This document shows, in pieces, positions 1 to 6,195 of a stretch of DNA of 7,941 nucleotides. The notes beneath the pieces are model-generated. The model was not told the DNA's origin. It saw only the letters and a list, made by a program, of their open reading frames with translations, and did no database searches. This stretch comes from an uncultured Anaerovibrio sp. (lineage in GTDB: Bacteria > Bacillota > Negativicutes > Selenomonadales > Selenomonadaceae). Position numbers and translations under genes: made by a program. Position 1 is the first letter of the stretch, and each line of letters begins with the position of its first letter. The stretch lies in assembly GCA_902785445.1 (NCBI GenBank), contig CACZYN010000082.1, positions 1 through 7,941 on the forward strand, written 5' to 3'.

Positions 1-514
1 TTTGCAACACCTGCTCCAGTGTCTGGGCTGTTTTCTCCAATCGAACAGGCTGCCCCGGCCGATATCCGTAAATCACCCGAAGAATTTTGTTGGACTGATA
101 GATAATCCCCGGCGCCTCAATCTCACTCATAACATAAATACACCCATCCAGGCAGGTATATTCCGGCAGTTTCTCCTGCATTATCCCACCTGTCCCAAAC
201 ACATTTAATATAGGGATTATAAGGGTATCCTTACTTATCTTAGCCTTTACAAAGGCAATGGCATCTTCAATATTGTAATACTTCACACATACAAACAGCA
301 CATCCGGGCAATCGTTATATTCTGCTTCAGTGCAGGCCGTAATATTTTCTATAATTTCCGTTCCCCGATGGTTGGTATGAAGGATAAGGCCGTTTTCCCG
401 TATGGCCTGCAGATGAGCGCCTCTGGCAATAAGTGTCACATCATTGCCCGCCATAGCCAAATAAGCTGCCAGTGTTCCGCCGGTTCCCCCAGCCCCAAAA
501 ATACAAAATTTCAT
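1..514 (-). CDS. Ketopantoate reductase (PanE/ApbA) family protein, C-terminus cut by left edge
   Basis: This frame runs open from an ATG at 514 to the left edge and gives the first 171 residues of a family usually about 300 long. Translation shows an N-terminal Rossmann dinucleotide site (MKFCIFGAGGTGG, G7-x-G9-x-x-G12). A lysine in FVCVKYY (K78) and an asparagine in ILNVFG (N104) sit where PanE has its conserved K72 and N98. Family members reduce 2-dehydropantoate to pantoate with NADPH in pantothenate/CoA synthesis, but many homologues act on other 2-oxo acids, so no gene symbol is given. The catalytic lysine and the substrate-binding glutamate of the C-terminal domain lie outside the window. 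An AAGGGG ribosome site sits 7 bases before the ATG. The gene lies beyond the terminator-like hairpin of the upstream operon, so it is probably transcribed separately. The family call is firm; the substrate is not. Confidence 0.88.
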   Translation of the reverse strand, partial: MKFCIFGAGGTGGTLAAYLAMAGNDVTLIARGAHLQAIRENGLILHTNHRGTEIIENITACTEAEYNDCPDVLFVCVKYYNIEDAIAFVKAKISKDTLIIPILNVFGTGGIMQEKLPEYTCLDGCIYVMSEIEAPGIIYQSNKILRVIYGYRPGQPVRLEKTAQTLEQVLQ

Positions 515-592
515 ATCCTTACCCCTTTCTCATACAAATCATTCTATTGCTGCTAATATTTTATCCATTTTGTAGTGAATAAACCATAAAAA

Positions 593-606
593 GATAATAT
601 ATTATC
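593..606. repeat. Perfect 14-base palindrome, possible operator
   Basis: GATAATATATTATC reads identically on both strands. It lies about 80 bases before the PanE-like start and overlaps the best -10-like box on the minus strand. A second, shorter perfect palindrome (AGTTATAACT) is at 627-636. A dimeric repressor or activator site is possible, but AT-rich DNA throws up such palindromes by chance. Confidence 0.3.
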
Positions 607-660
607 CTTTTTTTCTTTGATTAAAAAGTTATAACTATATACCTTTTCACTTGCATATTT

Positions 661-676
661 TGGCAGGAATATGCCA
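661..676. repeat. Inverted repeat TGGCA-N6-TGCCA, possible regulator site
   Basis: Two 5-base arms, TGGCA and TGCCA, are separated by six bases in the gap before the PanE-like gene. The symmetry fits a dimeric regulator site. It resembles a sigma-54 -24/-12 element, but the GG-to-GC spacing is one base short on both strands, so it is not called a promoter. Confidence 0.25.
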
Positions 677-741
677 CCGTAGAATCATATCCATATAGAA
701 TACACAGTACTTTGCGGATGTTTTTTTATCGTGCCACAATA

Positions 742-794
742 AAATGAGACTTATTCAGCAGGCGTCTAAAACTCCCACTAAATAAGTCTCATTT
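742..794 (-). terminator. Long strand-specific hairpin ending the methyltransferase/ABC operon
   Basis: A perfect 14-base inverted repeat (AAATGAGACTTATT at 742-755, complement at 781-794) starts 13 bases after the DUF1847 stop codon. The 25 bases between the arms also pair when read as minus-strand RNA: 780-774 pairs with 762-756 using U-G wobbles, then one A-G mismatch, then two more pairs around a loop of about five bases. That makes roughly 23 pairs. On the plus strand three of the wobbles become A-C mismatches, so the element is built to fold in transcripts of the upstream operon. The 3' side runs on as a short UUU-UAUU stretch, a modest U-tract. It could be an intrinsic terminator, a 3'-end stabiliser or a copy of a dispersed palindromic repeat. 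Confidence 0.65.
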
Positions 795-807
795 AATAAT
801 TCAGAAA

Positions 808-1422
808 TTACAAATCCTGCGCCGCCAAGCCCAGCTTTTTCTTCCAATAGCCGGAATAAACCACTGCCATTGGATTATTGCCCAATACCCGGTCCTTAAC
901 CACCAAAGTAGTTACCGGCCCCTCACAGGCCTTGGAGAACAGGGCATCATGTCCCACGCATAACCCAGCCGATACAAAGAGCTCAACTCCATGCTCATTC
1001 AGGTACTTGGCCTGGGCCTTTGGATTGCACATTGGCTCTACGGCACTCTTTGGATTAACCTTCTTCAGCTTCAGTACATCCTTTGGTACGCTGCAGTTCT
1101 TACAGCAAACCGACACCACCTCAAAGCCCTGATCCGCAAAGAACTTGGCAAAAAGCTTGGCCTCATCCCTGATTCCCATGCAAAAGCCAATACCTATGGT
1201 CTTATAGCCCATCTTTTTGGCAAATTCGGCCGTTTCCTGCAGCCTGGTGTACTTCATGTAGAAGGTTCCTTCCACATAGGCGGCCGCCTTCATTATCTGT
1301 CTTTCTTCCTTGTTGTAAAGGGCCAATACTTCCTTCTGCTCCACCGGAACACAGCTCTTGCCCTTCATAAAGCACATATGATTAGCATTGCAATTAGCGC
1401 AATCTCCTAACATTCTCAACAC
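808..1422 (-). CDS. DUF1847 family cysteine-rich, probably metal-binding protein
   Basis: The 204-residue product matches DUF1847 as I know it. It has an N-terminal Cys cluster C8-x2-C11-x5-C17-x6-C24, then GFCMG (C81), VCCKNC (C106, C107, C110), PMCNPKAQA (C132), AGLCVGHD (C155) and a C-terminal VKDRVLGNNP segment. Eleven cysteines and no signal peptide point to a cytoplasmic protein that binds metal or a metal cofactor. The exact role of the family is not known to me. It is the last gene of the operon, 21 bases after the short URO-D gene, which suggests a role in corrinoid or methyl-group handling (inference). The start is uncertain: GTG at 1422, TTG at 1419 and ATG at 1413 all follow a GAGGGAG ribosome site. 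GTG is very close to it and ATG rather far, so the N-terminus may be one to three residues shorter. Confidence 0.85.
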   Translation of the reverse strand: MLRMLGDCANCNANHMCFMKGKSCVPVEQKEVLALYNKEERQIMKAAAYVEGTFYMKYTRLQETAEFAKKMGYKTIGIGFCMGIRDEAKLFAKFFADQGFEVVSVCCKNCSVPKDVLKLKKVNPKSAVEPMCNPKAQAKYLNEHGVELFVSAGLCVGHDALFSKACEGPVTTLVVKDRVLGNNPMAVVYSGYWKKKLGLAAQDL

Positions 1423-1443
1423 TCTCCCTCAAATAATATGAAA

Positions 1444-2319
1444 TCAACACAGCTCCAATTCGTACACCACTGGCTTGGCCAACGGCCAGCAGGAATGCTG
1501 AATACAGCCATGACCCACTATCTGGGCCCCTAGCTGCTGATGGGCAAAGCATAACGCCGCCCCATAACACATTTTCTCCGGCACCTTATGAGCCTGGCAA
1601 TGACAAAACCCCGCCTGCTGAAAGCCCGCCGATGTGGCACTGCACACATGAATAGTTACCCCTGGGGCTGCTGTGGCAACTGCCCTAAGAGCTGCACGGG
1701 TGATTTCTCCGCACAAACTGGTATAAACTGCTGGTGACACTAACCGGCAGGTAACCATCGGGTCGGCATAAGAAAGCATATCCACGCCAGCCATCGCCAA
1801 CCGGGCCGCCTCCGTCGCAATATTATCAATCAGTTTGCCACACAGTTGCCGCAACAAAGCTGGCTGCCGCCGCATTCCCCTGTATATTTCCTGGGACGGA
1901 ACAAGCATCCCCAACAGGGTAAAGGGTCCCTCAAGGTTGAAGCTCACAGTTTCCCCTTGGGATTTCAGGGTTATGATTCCCTTCAGCACTTCCTGCATAA
2001 TACCCCAATCAAAGGAAAAAGGCTTTATCTCCACATCCTCCAGCTTTTTATAAGGCAGTTCTCCCGGTAATGGCTGTTGAACATACTGTCCCAACTGCCA
2101 TTTCGCTCCCAGCTGCTCCGCCTCAGCTATTGAGGCAAAGGGCAGCTTACATATGGCATCACCCTCCAGGCTGCGTATGGTCCTGGCCAAAGCCGCCATG
2201 GCTTCTCCCTGGCAATAAACACTTTCCACGGTTACACCGGCCTGCTCACATAATTCGGTGGCAATCTGCCGTTCCGGTTCACCAAGACACTTAAAATGCT
2301 CCATGCGCTTTTCCGCCAT
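1444..2319 (-). CDS. Short divergent URO-D-fold (MtaA/UroD superfamily) methyltransferase-like protein
   Basis: The 291-residue product has the URO-D superfamily layout but is about 75 residues shorter than the MtaA-like protein encoded earlier in the operon. Shared marks are EGPFTLLG (130-137), SYADP (183-187) near the active site, and IHVC (H224-x-C226), which aligns with the zinc ligands HIC of the longer protein. The third ligand is probably C272 in GHGC or C277 in QHSC. It lacks the usual N-terminal ERxxAAxxGExxDRxP segment. Extra cysteines cluster around 226-277 and the last residue is Cys. A retained H-x-C pair argues for a zinc thiol- or corrinoid-methyltransferase, not a haem-pathway decarboxylase. 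It starts at an ATG with an AAGGAAGG ribosome site, 21 bases after the ATPase stop. The substrate is unknown; it could also be an accessory partner of the longer URO-D protein. Confidence 0.75.
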   Translation of the reverse strand: MAEKRMEHFKCLGEPERQIATELCEQAGVTVESVYCQGEAMAALARTIRSLEGDAICKLPFASIAEAEQLGAKWQLGQYVQQPLPGELPYKKLEDVEIKPFSFDWGIMQEVLKGIITLKSQGETVSFNLEGPFTLLGMLVPSQEIYRGMRRQPALLRQLCGKLIDNIATEAARLAMAGVDMLSYADPMVTCRLVSPAVYTSLCGEITRAALRAVATAAPGVTIHVCSATSAGFQQAGFCHCQAHKVPEKMCYGAALCFAHQQLGAQIVGHGCIQHSCWPLAKPVVYELELC

Positions 2320-2340
2320 ATTGCCACCGCCTTCCTTTAC

Positions 2341-3111
2341 CTAAATGTAATACTCAATTTCCTGTTTGCGGACCAATTGAAAGGCCTGCATAATTCTATC
2401 CTCATACAAATGAAAATCTTCACTGGTCCGGTCTGCTACCAAGCCCCTGTTGATTTCCAATATGGAATGAATGGTCCCCGGATGGGCGTTCATCACCACC
2501 ACCCGGTCACCCAAATAAATAGCCTCACTGATGTCATGGGTTACAAATACCACGCTTAACTTATTCTTCCGATAAATATCTAAAAGCAGCTCCTGTAGCT
2601 CCATGCGGGTAAAATTATCCAGGGCCCCGAAAGGCTCATCCATAAACAAAATCTCCGGTTCCAGCGCCAGGCTACGGGCAATGGCAGTACGCTGCCGCAT
2701 ACCACCAGATAGCTCATGAATATAGGAATTTTCATAATTTTCCAGATGCATAAGCTTTAAATATTCCCGGGCCTTCTCAACACGGGTGGTCTTGTCATAC
2801 ATTCCCTGCACATCCATGCCGTATACCGCATTTTCCAGTACTGTCTTCCAGGGAAACAAGGCATAATCCTGAAATACAAAGGCGCACTTAGGCTGTGGTT
2901 CCTTCACTAACCGGTCATCCAGATGTACTGTACCAGCTTCGGCCTGATCCAGTCCCGCCATAATTCTCAGCAGAGTACTTTTGCCACATCCAGATGGTCC
3001 TAATAGGCAAACAAATTCTCTGGCACCAATTTCCAAACTCAGATCTGACAGTACTACCTGTCGTGCCCCATCCTTGTCAAAGGATTTGGTAATATTAGTT
3101 ACTTCCAACAT
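2341..3111 (-). CDS. ABC transporter ATP-binding protein, nitrate/sulfonate/taurine type (SsuB/TauB-like)
   Basis: This 256-residue cytoplasmic ATPase energises the importer made by the next two genes upstream. All motifs are intact: Walker A GPSGCGKST (38-46), Q-loop Q81 in VFQDYALFPW, signature LSGGMRQR (134-141), Walker B ILFMDEP with catalytic E159, D-loop GALD (162-165) and switch H192 in VTHD. The DYALFPW and DEPFGALD forms are typical of the SsuB/TauB/NrtD group. An AGGAGG ribosome site lies 7 bases before the ATG, and the permease stop is 15 bases upstream. It ends in TAG; seven sense codons later, in the same frame, the URO-D gene begins. Family members import taurine, alkanesulfonates, nitrate, thiamine precursors and others, so sequence alone does not set the substrate. 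Confidence 0.95.
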   Translation of the reverse strand: MLEVTNITKSFDKDGARQVVLSDLSLEIGAREFVCLLGPSGCGKSTLLRIMAGLDQAEAGTVHLDDRLVKEPQPKCAFVFQDYALFPWKTVLENAVYGMDVQGMYDKTTRVEKAREYLKLMHLENYENSYIHELSGGMRQRTAIARSLALEPEILFMDEPFGALDNFTRMELQELLLDIYRKNKLSVVFVTHDISEAIYLGDRVVVMNAHPGTIHSILEINRGLVADRTSEDFHLYEDRIMQAFQLVRKQEIEYYI

Positions 3112-3126
3112 ATTGCCGCCTCCTAT

Positions 3127-4041
3127 TTAATGCTCGGCATACTTGGCCTGCCATCGCAGTAGATGCCCCTGTATCCGGTCAAATACAGCCATAACTGCGG
3201 TTACTACCAGGCCAATAAACAATATGCCCACAATAACCTTGCCATAGTCACCAAAATCAGAATAGTACTTTACATACCAGCCAATACCGGAGGTAGCACC
3301 AATCATTTCCGCGGAAGCCAACAGTATAAACCCAAAAATCAGGCCCACACTGCACCCAGTCAACACCTGGGGCATAATGGATGGCAAAATCACTTCAAAG
3401 AGCAGCCGCCTCTCCTTTATTCTCAGCATTCTGGCAGAATCTATCAATGTCTTGTCAATTTGCACCGTAGCATTTAGGGTGCTGACAAAAATTGGCCAAA
3501 AAGCCCCCACGAAAATTACCAGTATGGAGGCCAACTGAAAGGTTGGCAAAATGGCAATTGCATACGGAATATACACAATTGGCGGTACAGCACTCATTAT
3601 CTTGGATACAGGCTGCACTGCGTTAAAGATCCGCCGGCGCCAGCCTATAAGCAACCCCAACGGTATGGCTGTTGCCAAAGCCAGTCCATAGGCTGAAGTC
3701 AGCAATATAAGGGAACTTCCCAATCCCTTGAAAATTGTCGGGAAATCATCACGGAAAATTTCCAATACCCGCTCCGGGGTGGGAAATAGAAAAGCATCCA
3801 GCACATCAAACTGTACTGTCAGCAATTCCCATACCAGTACTAGGCCAAAGAAGATAGCTGTCACATCCCCAGCCTGTTGAGCCCTGTGTGGTCGCAGGGC
3901 CGACACCGCTAACTGGTATACCTCAGTTAATATCAGGAGCCCCAATAAAAGGGGCTCCTCCTTTATTTGCTCAGAACCGACCAACACCGCCAGCAGCACT
4001 ACAAACAATGCGTTTGGCAGTATATTAAACTTAGAGATCAT
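3127..4041 (-). CDS. ABC transporter permease, SsuC/TauC-like, with extra N-terminal membrane segments
   Basis: This is the membrane subunit of the importer, 304 residues from the ATG at 4041. It carries hydrophobic spans at about 10-22, 31-48, 58-76, 108-133, 152-188, 229-248 and 268-288. The cytoplasmic EAA loop that contacts the ATPase is at about 196-224 (IDSARMLRIKERR followed by FEVILPSIMP). The PTPERV segment (87-92) before the core domain is typical of SsuC/TauC. Relatives are usually 250-270 residues, and the surplus is two N-terminal hydrophobic spans. The open frame reaches back to an ATG at 4167, but those 42 extra residues lie inside the binding-protein gene and look like noise. 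The start at 4041 overlaps that gene by 11 bases, suggesting translational coupling. Its own ribosome site is weak. Confidence 0.92.
   Translation of the reverse strand: MISKFNILPNALFVVLLAVLVGSEQIKEEPLLLGLLILTEVYQLAVSALRPHRAQQAGDVTAIFFGLVLVWELLTVQFDVLDAFLFPTPERVLEIFRDDFPTIFKGLGSSLILLTSAYGLALATAIPLGLLIGWRRRIFNAVQPVSKIMSAVPPIVYIPYAIAILPTFQLASILVIFVGAFWPIFVSTLNATVQIDKTLIDSARMLRIKERRLLFEVILPSIMPQVLTGCSVGLIFGFILLASAEMIGATSGIGWYVKYYSDFGDYGKVIVGILFIGLVVTAVMAVFDRIQGHLLRWQAKYAEH
3935..3959 (-). repeat. GC-rich hairpin inside the start of the permease gene
   Basis: AGGAGCCCC (3935-3943) and GGGGCTCCT (3951-3959) form a perfect 9-base stem with a 7-base AT loop. In the transcript it covers permease codons 28-36 and lies about 70 bases after the stop of the binding-protein gene. 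No U-tract follows, so it is not an intrinsic terminator. It could shield the 3' end of the binding-protein mRNA, or it may simply reflect the codons used for this Leu/Gly-rich stretch. Confidence 0.5.
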
Positions 4042-5074
4042 TTTTCTCGAAATCTGCCTTAAGCTGCTTAAAGGTAGGATCCTCCGGCTCAGCTTCAAGT
4101 AACTTGTCCAGGGCGTTCTGATAGAGCTTGATGTTGATATGGTCTTCAATGTTAAAGTCCTTTTCAATATAACCCACTTCCTTCATGTACTTATAGAAGT
4201 CAATAACGGCATTACGGTTTGGATCAGGATTTGACTCCACAAACTTTCCGTAGGTTTCCTCATACAAAGTATCTTTGTCAATGTTGACGTATTTGGAAAG
4301 AATTTCTATAGATTCCTTCTGGTTGGTCTTGTAGAAGCGATACGCCTTAATCATAGCCCGCAGGAAAGCCTCATAGGCCTCCGGATTTTTCTTGATACTC
4401 GCAGTGCTGGCAATCTGACGGCAGCATGGATGGTTTTCGAAGCCAGGTACCTCCGGACTGTACTTAACAATCTTTAAGCCCTGTTGCTCAGCCATCTTTC
4501 TAAATGGTGTCCATACTACGGAAGCGTCAGCCGCCCCATTCTTTACAGCTTCCATGGCAGCGGAAGCAGATTCCATTTCCTTAAAGGTAACATCCTCATT
4601 AATCTTTAAGCCCTGCTTGATGGCAGCCTCACGGAACACAATATCACCGGTAGCCAGACGAATAGTAGCTATGGTCTTTCCCTTGAGATTCTTCAGATCA
4701 GACAACTCAGCTGCCTTTTCCGGCCTAGCCACCAACGCATGCCCCATGGACATCTGTCCGGCAAAAATGGTAATTGGACTACCCTTGGAAATATACACCA
4801 TTGGAGCAGAGCTGCCGAAGGCACCCACATCCAACTTGCCATTGGCCACCGCCGTAATTCCTTCACCGGAATTGTTAAAAAGTACCAATTCAGCATTAAG
4901 GCCTTCCTCAGCAAAATAGCCCTTTTCCTGGGCAATAAAGTACAGAATATGACCAGTAGAGGCCAAATAACCAATTTTAAAATCGGTTTTCTGGTCAGCG
5001 GTCTTGTTATTGCTGCCACAGGCAGCGGTAATAAGTGCAATTACCGTAAGCAACACGGCCAATATTTTTTTCAT
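4031..5074 (-). CDS. ABC transporter substrate-binding lipoprotein, SsuA/TauA/NitT-like
   Basis: This extracytoplasmic binding protein (347 residues) captures the ligand for the importer. It begins with a lysine-led hydrophobic signal and a lipobox ITAACG, so C19 would be lipidated and anchor it to the membrane. The mature part has the type II periplasmic-binding fold of the NMT1/SsuA group: KIGYLAS (33-39), an EKGYFAEEGL helix (50-59), NGKLDVG (79-84) with the following GSSAP ligand loop, and the second-domain motif SVVWTPF (185-191). A striking HPCCRQ (215-220) places two adjacent cysteines in the second domain. The ATG at 5074 follows GGAAGGA by about 11 bases, 17 bases after the URO-D stop. 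The ligand is unknown. The neighbouring methyl-transfer genes suggest a small methylated compound, a thiol or a sulfonate (inference). Confidence 0.93.
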   Translation of the reverse strand: MKKILAVLLTVIALITAACGSNNKTADQKTDFKIGYLASTGHILYFIAQEKGYFAEEGLNAELVLFNNSGEGITAVANGKLDVGAFGSSAPMVYISKGSPITIFAGQMSMGHALVARPEKAAELSDLKNLKGKTIATIRLATGDIVFREAAIKQGLKINEDVTFKEMESASAAMEAVKNGAADASVVWTPFRKMAEQQGLKIVKYSPEVPGFENHPCCRQIASTASIKKNPEAYEAFLRAMIKAYRFYKTNQKESIEILSKYVNIDKDTLYEETYGKFVESNPDPNRNAVIDFYKYMKEVGYIEKDFNIEDHINIKLYQNALDKLLEAEPEDPTFKQLKADFEKNDL

Positions 5075-5091
5075 ATTCTAATCATTCCTTC

Positions 5092-6195
5092 CTATGCCCC
5101 GATGGATTCAGGACTCTTAATAGCAAACGGATTACCAATACGACGGACCGTATTCAACATCTCATGAATGTTTTCAAATGGAGTTTCGGTTGGCAGACTG
5201 CAGCCGGAGGCTACAATGAATCCCTTTGGTGAGTCATATACCTTCCTTACCACATCCTCTGTAGCCTTCCGCACATCCTCCACGGTACCTTCCAGCATGG
5301 TCTCCGATGGACGGACATTGCCCATAAGCATTACCCGGTCCCCCACCATCTCCTTGGCTTTTTTGATATCCGCATCATTATCAATACTGAGGCAGTCCGC
5401 TCCGGCCGCCACCATATCTTCCCAAATACCGTCGGTCTTACCGCAAATATGCAGAGTAACCTTCTTGCCCTTGTTATGAATATGATCAATGAGTTTCTTT
5501 AAATAAGGCAAGGAGAATTTCCTGAACAGCCGTGGGCTGATAACCGTACTGGAAGACATGGCATCCGTCAGACTAGGCGTTACCCCAGCCTCAATAACCG
5601 CATCCACATAGCGAAAGTTACTTTCCAGGGAAAGCTCACAAAGCTTATGTACCGCCGCCGGATTCTTCAGGGTCAGACGCACCAGATTTTCTGCTCCCAC
5701 CAAAAAGGAGGAATTTGTAAATGGTCCCGTTACTGCCCCACCTACTGGAACTTCCTTGCCTACGGCATCCACCACAATCCGCATGGCCTTCAAGTGTTCC
5801 GGAAGATTACCGTCTTTATATGGGTCGGCTGGGCGAAGCTTATCGATCTCATCCAAGTTGGACAGCTTCGGATCCAGCTTGATTACCGGCTGCCCCAAAT
5901 AGGCGGTTTCATCTTCAGGGTAGATAACCTCAGAACCCATGGCTTCTGCCTGAGTATACAAATCCGTGAACACACGGATATTATCATAGTGAAATAATTT
6001 ATACGCTTCTATATGGGCTTTTGCTATCAACTCACCATTACCCCGGAAATCGGATACCTTAACTCCGATAACCCGGGCAGCAGTATTGCCCACAATGGGT
6101 ACGCATGGCAGACGGTCAATATCTTCGCCCTTGGCATAGGCCGCCATACGTTCAACTGCAGTCATCTGATCCTTCCATTCAGTCATGAAATTCAT
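5092..6195 (-). CDS. URO-D family corrinoid methyltransferase, MtaA/CmuA-like (zinc type)
   Basis: The 367-residue product is a full-length URO-D-fold methyltransferase. Methanogen MtaA and MtbA, its best-known relatives, move a methyl group from a methyl-corrinoid protein to coenzyme M using zinc bound by His-x-Cys and a distal Cys. The same set is present here: H249-I-C251 in LHICGKTDG and C332 in SGCSLPTETP. Other family marks are the N-terminal AVERMAAYAKGEDIDRLP, TGPFT (156-160), and SLTDAMSSSTVISP (208-221), with D211 near the active site. Together these separate it from haem-pathway HemE. In bacteria the methyl acceptor may be a thiol or tetrahydrofolate. The gene overlaps the RACo stop by 17 bases from the ATG at 6195, or by 8 bases from a second ATG at 6186; the AAAGG ribosome site is rather near the first and rather far from the second. 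The substrate is not determined. Confidence 0.88.
   Translation of the reverse strand: MNFMTEWKDQMTAVERMAAYAKGEDIDRLPCVPIVGNTAARVIGVKVSDFRGNGELIAKAHIEAYKLFHYDNIRVFTDLYTQAEAMGSEVIYPEDETAYLGQPVIKLDPKLSNLDEIDKLRPADPYKDGNLPEHLKAMRIVVDAVGKEVPVGGAVTGPFTNSSFLVGAENLVRLTLKNPAAVHKLCELSLESNFRYVDAVIEAGVTPSLTDAMSSSTVISPRLFRKFSLPYLKKLIDHIHNKGKKVTLHICGKTDGIWEDMVAAGADCLSIDNDADIKKAKEMVGDRVMLMGNVRPSETMLEGTVEDVRKATEDVVRKVYDSPKGFIVASGCSLPTETPFENIHEMLNTVRRIGNPFAIKSPESIGA

Larger units (their letters stand above)
515..741 (-). promoter_or_regulatory. AT-rich intergenic region, presumed promoter region of the PanE-like gene
   Basis: No coding frame is credible here. The region is strongly AT-rich and holds two perfect palindromes and one spaced inverted repeat, listed or mentioned separately. 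On the minus strand a GATAAT (606-601) could be a -10 box, but no good -35 box stands 16 to 18 bases before it. The promoter is therefore inferred from position: it follows the upstream operon's hairpin and precedes a gene with its own ribosome site. I see no riboswitch core, T-box or tRNA in it. Confidence 0.4.

Noticed and set aside
661..676. Sigma-54 promoter at the TGGCA-N6-TGCCA element
   Set aside because: The GG and GC dinucleotides are nine bases apart on either strand, where sigma-54 promoters require ten, and the downstream box is not TTGC.
731..741. Second TGGCAC element on the minus strand as a promoter
   Set aside because: It is followed by an A-run with no matching -12 box or credible -10 box, and it sits in the tail of the operon hairpin.
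991..1410. Plus-strand open frame of 139 codons opposite DUF1847
   Set aside because: The opposite strand encodes a clear family match. The plus-strand product is low-complexity and hydrophobic with no recognisable motifs. The other plus-strand frames were dismissed for the same reason.
4042..4167. Longer permease starting at ATG 4167
   Set aside because: The extra 42 residues are a basic, Ser/Thr-rich run with no membrane character. They lie wholly inside the lipoprotein gene in another frame. The ATG at 4041 gives a normal permease with a short overlap.
4469..4615. 15-base direct repeat (AATCTTTAAGCCCTG) at 4469-4483 and 4601-4615
   Set aside because: Both copies encode QGLKI in the binding protein with the same codons. 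A short coincidence of sequence and codon use explains it; there are no further copies or other flanking similarity.
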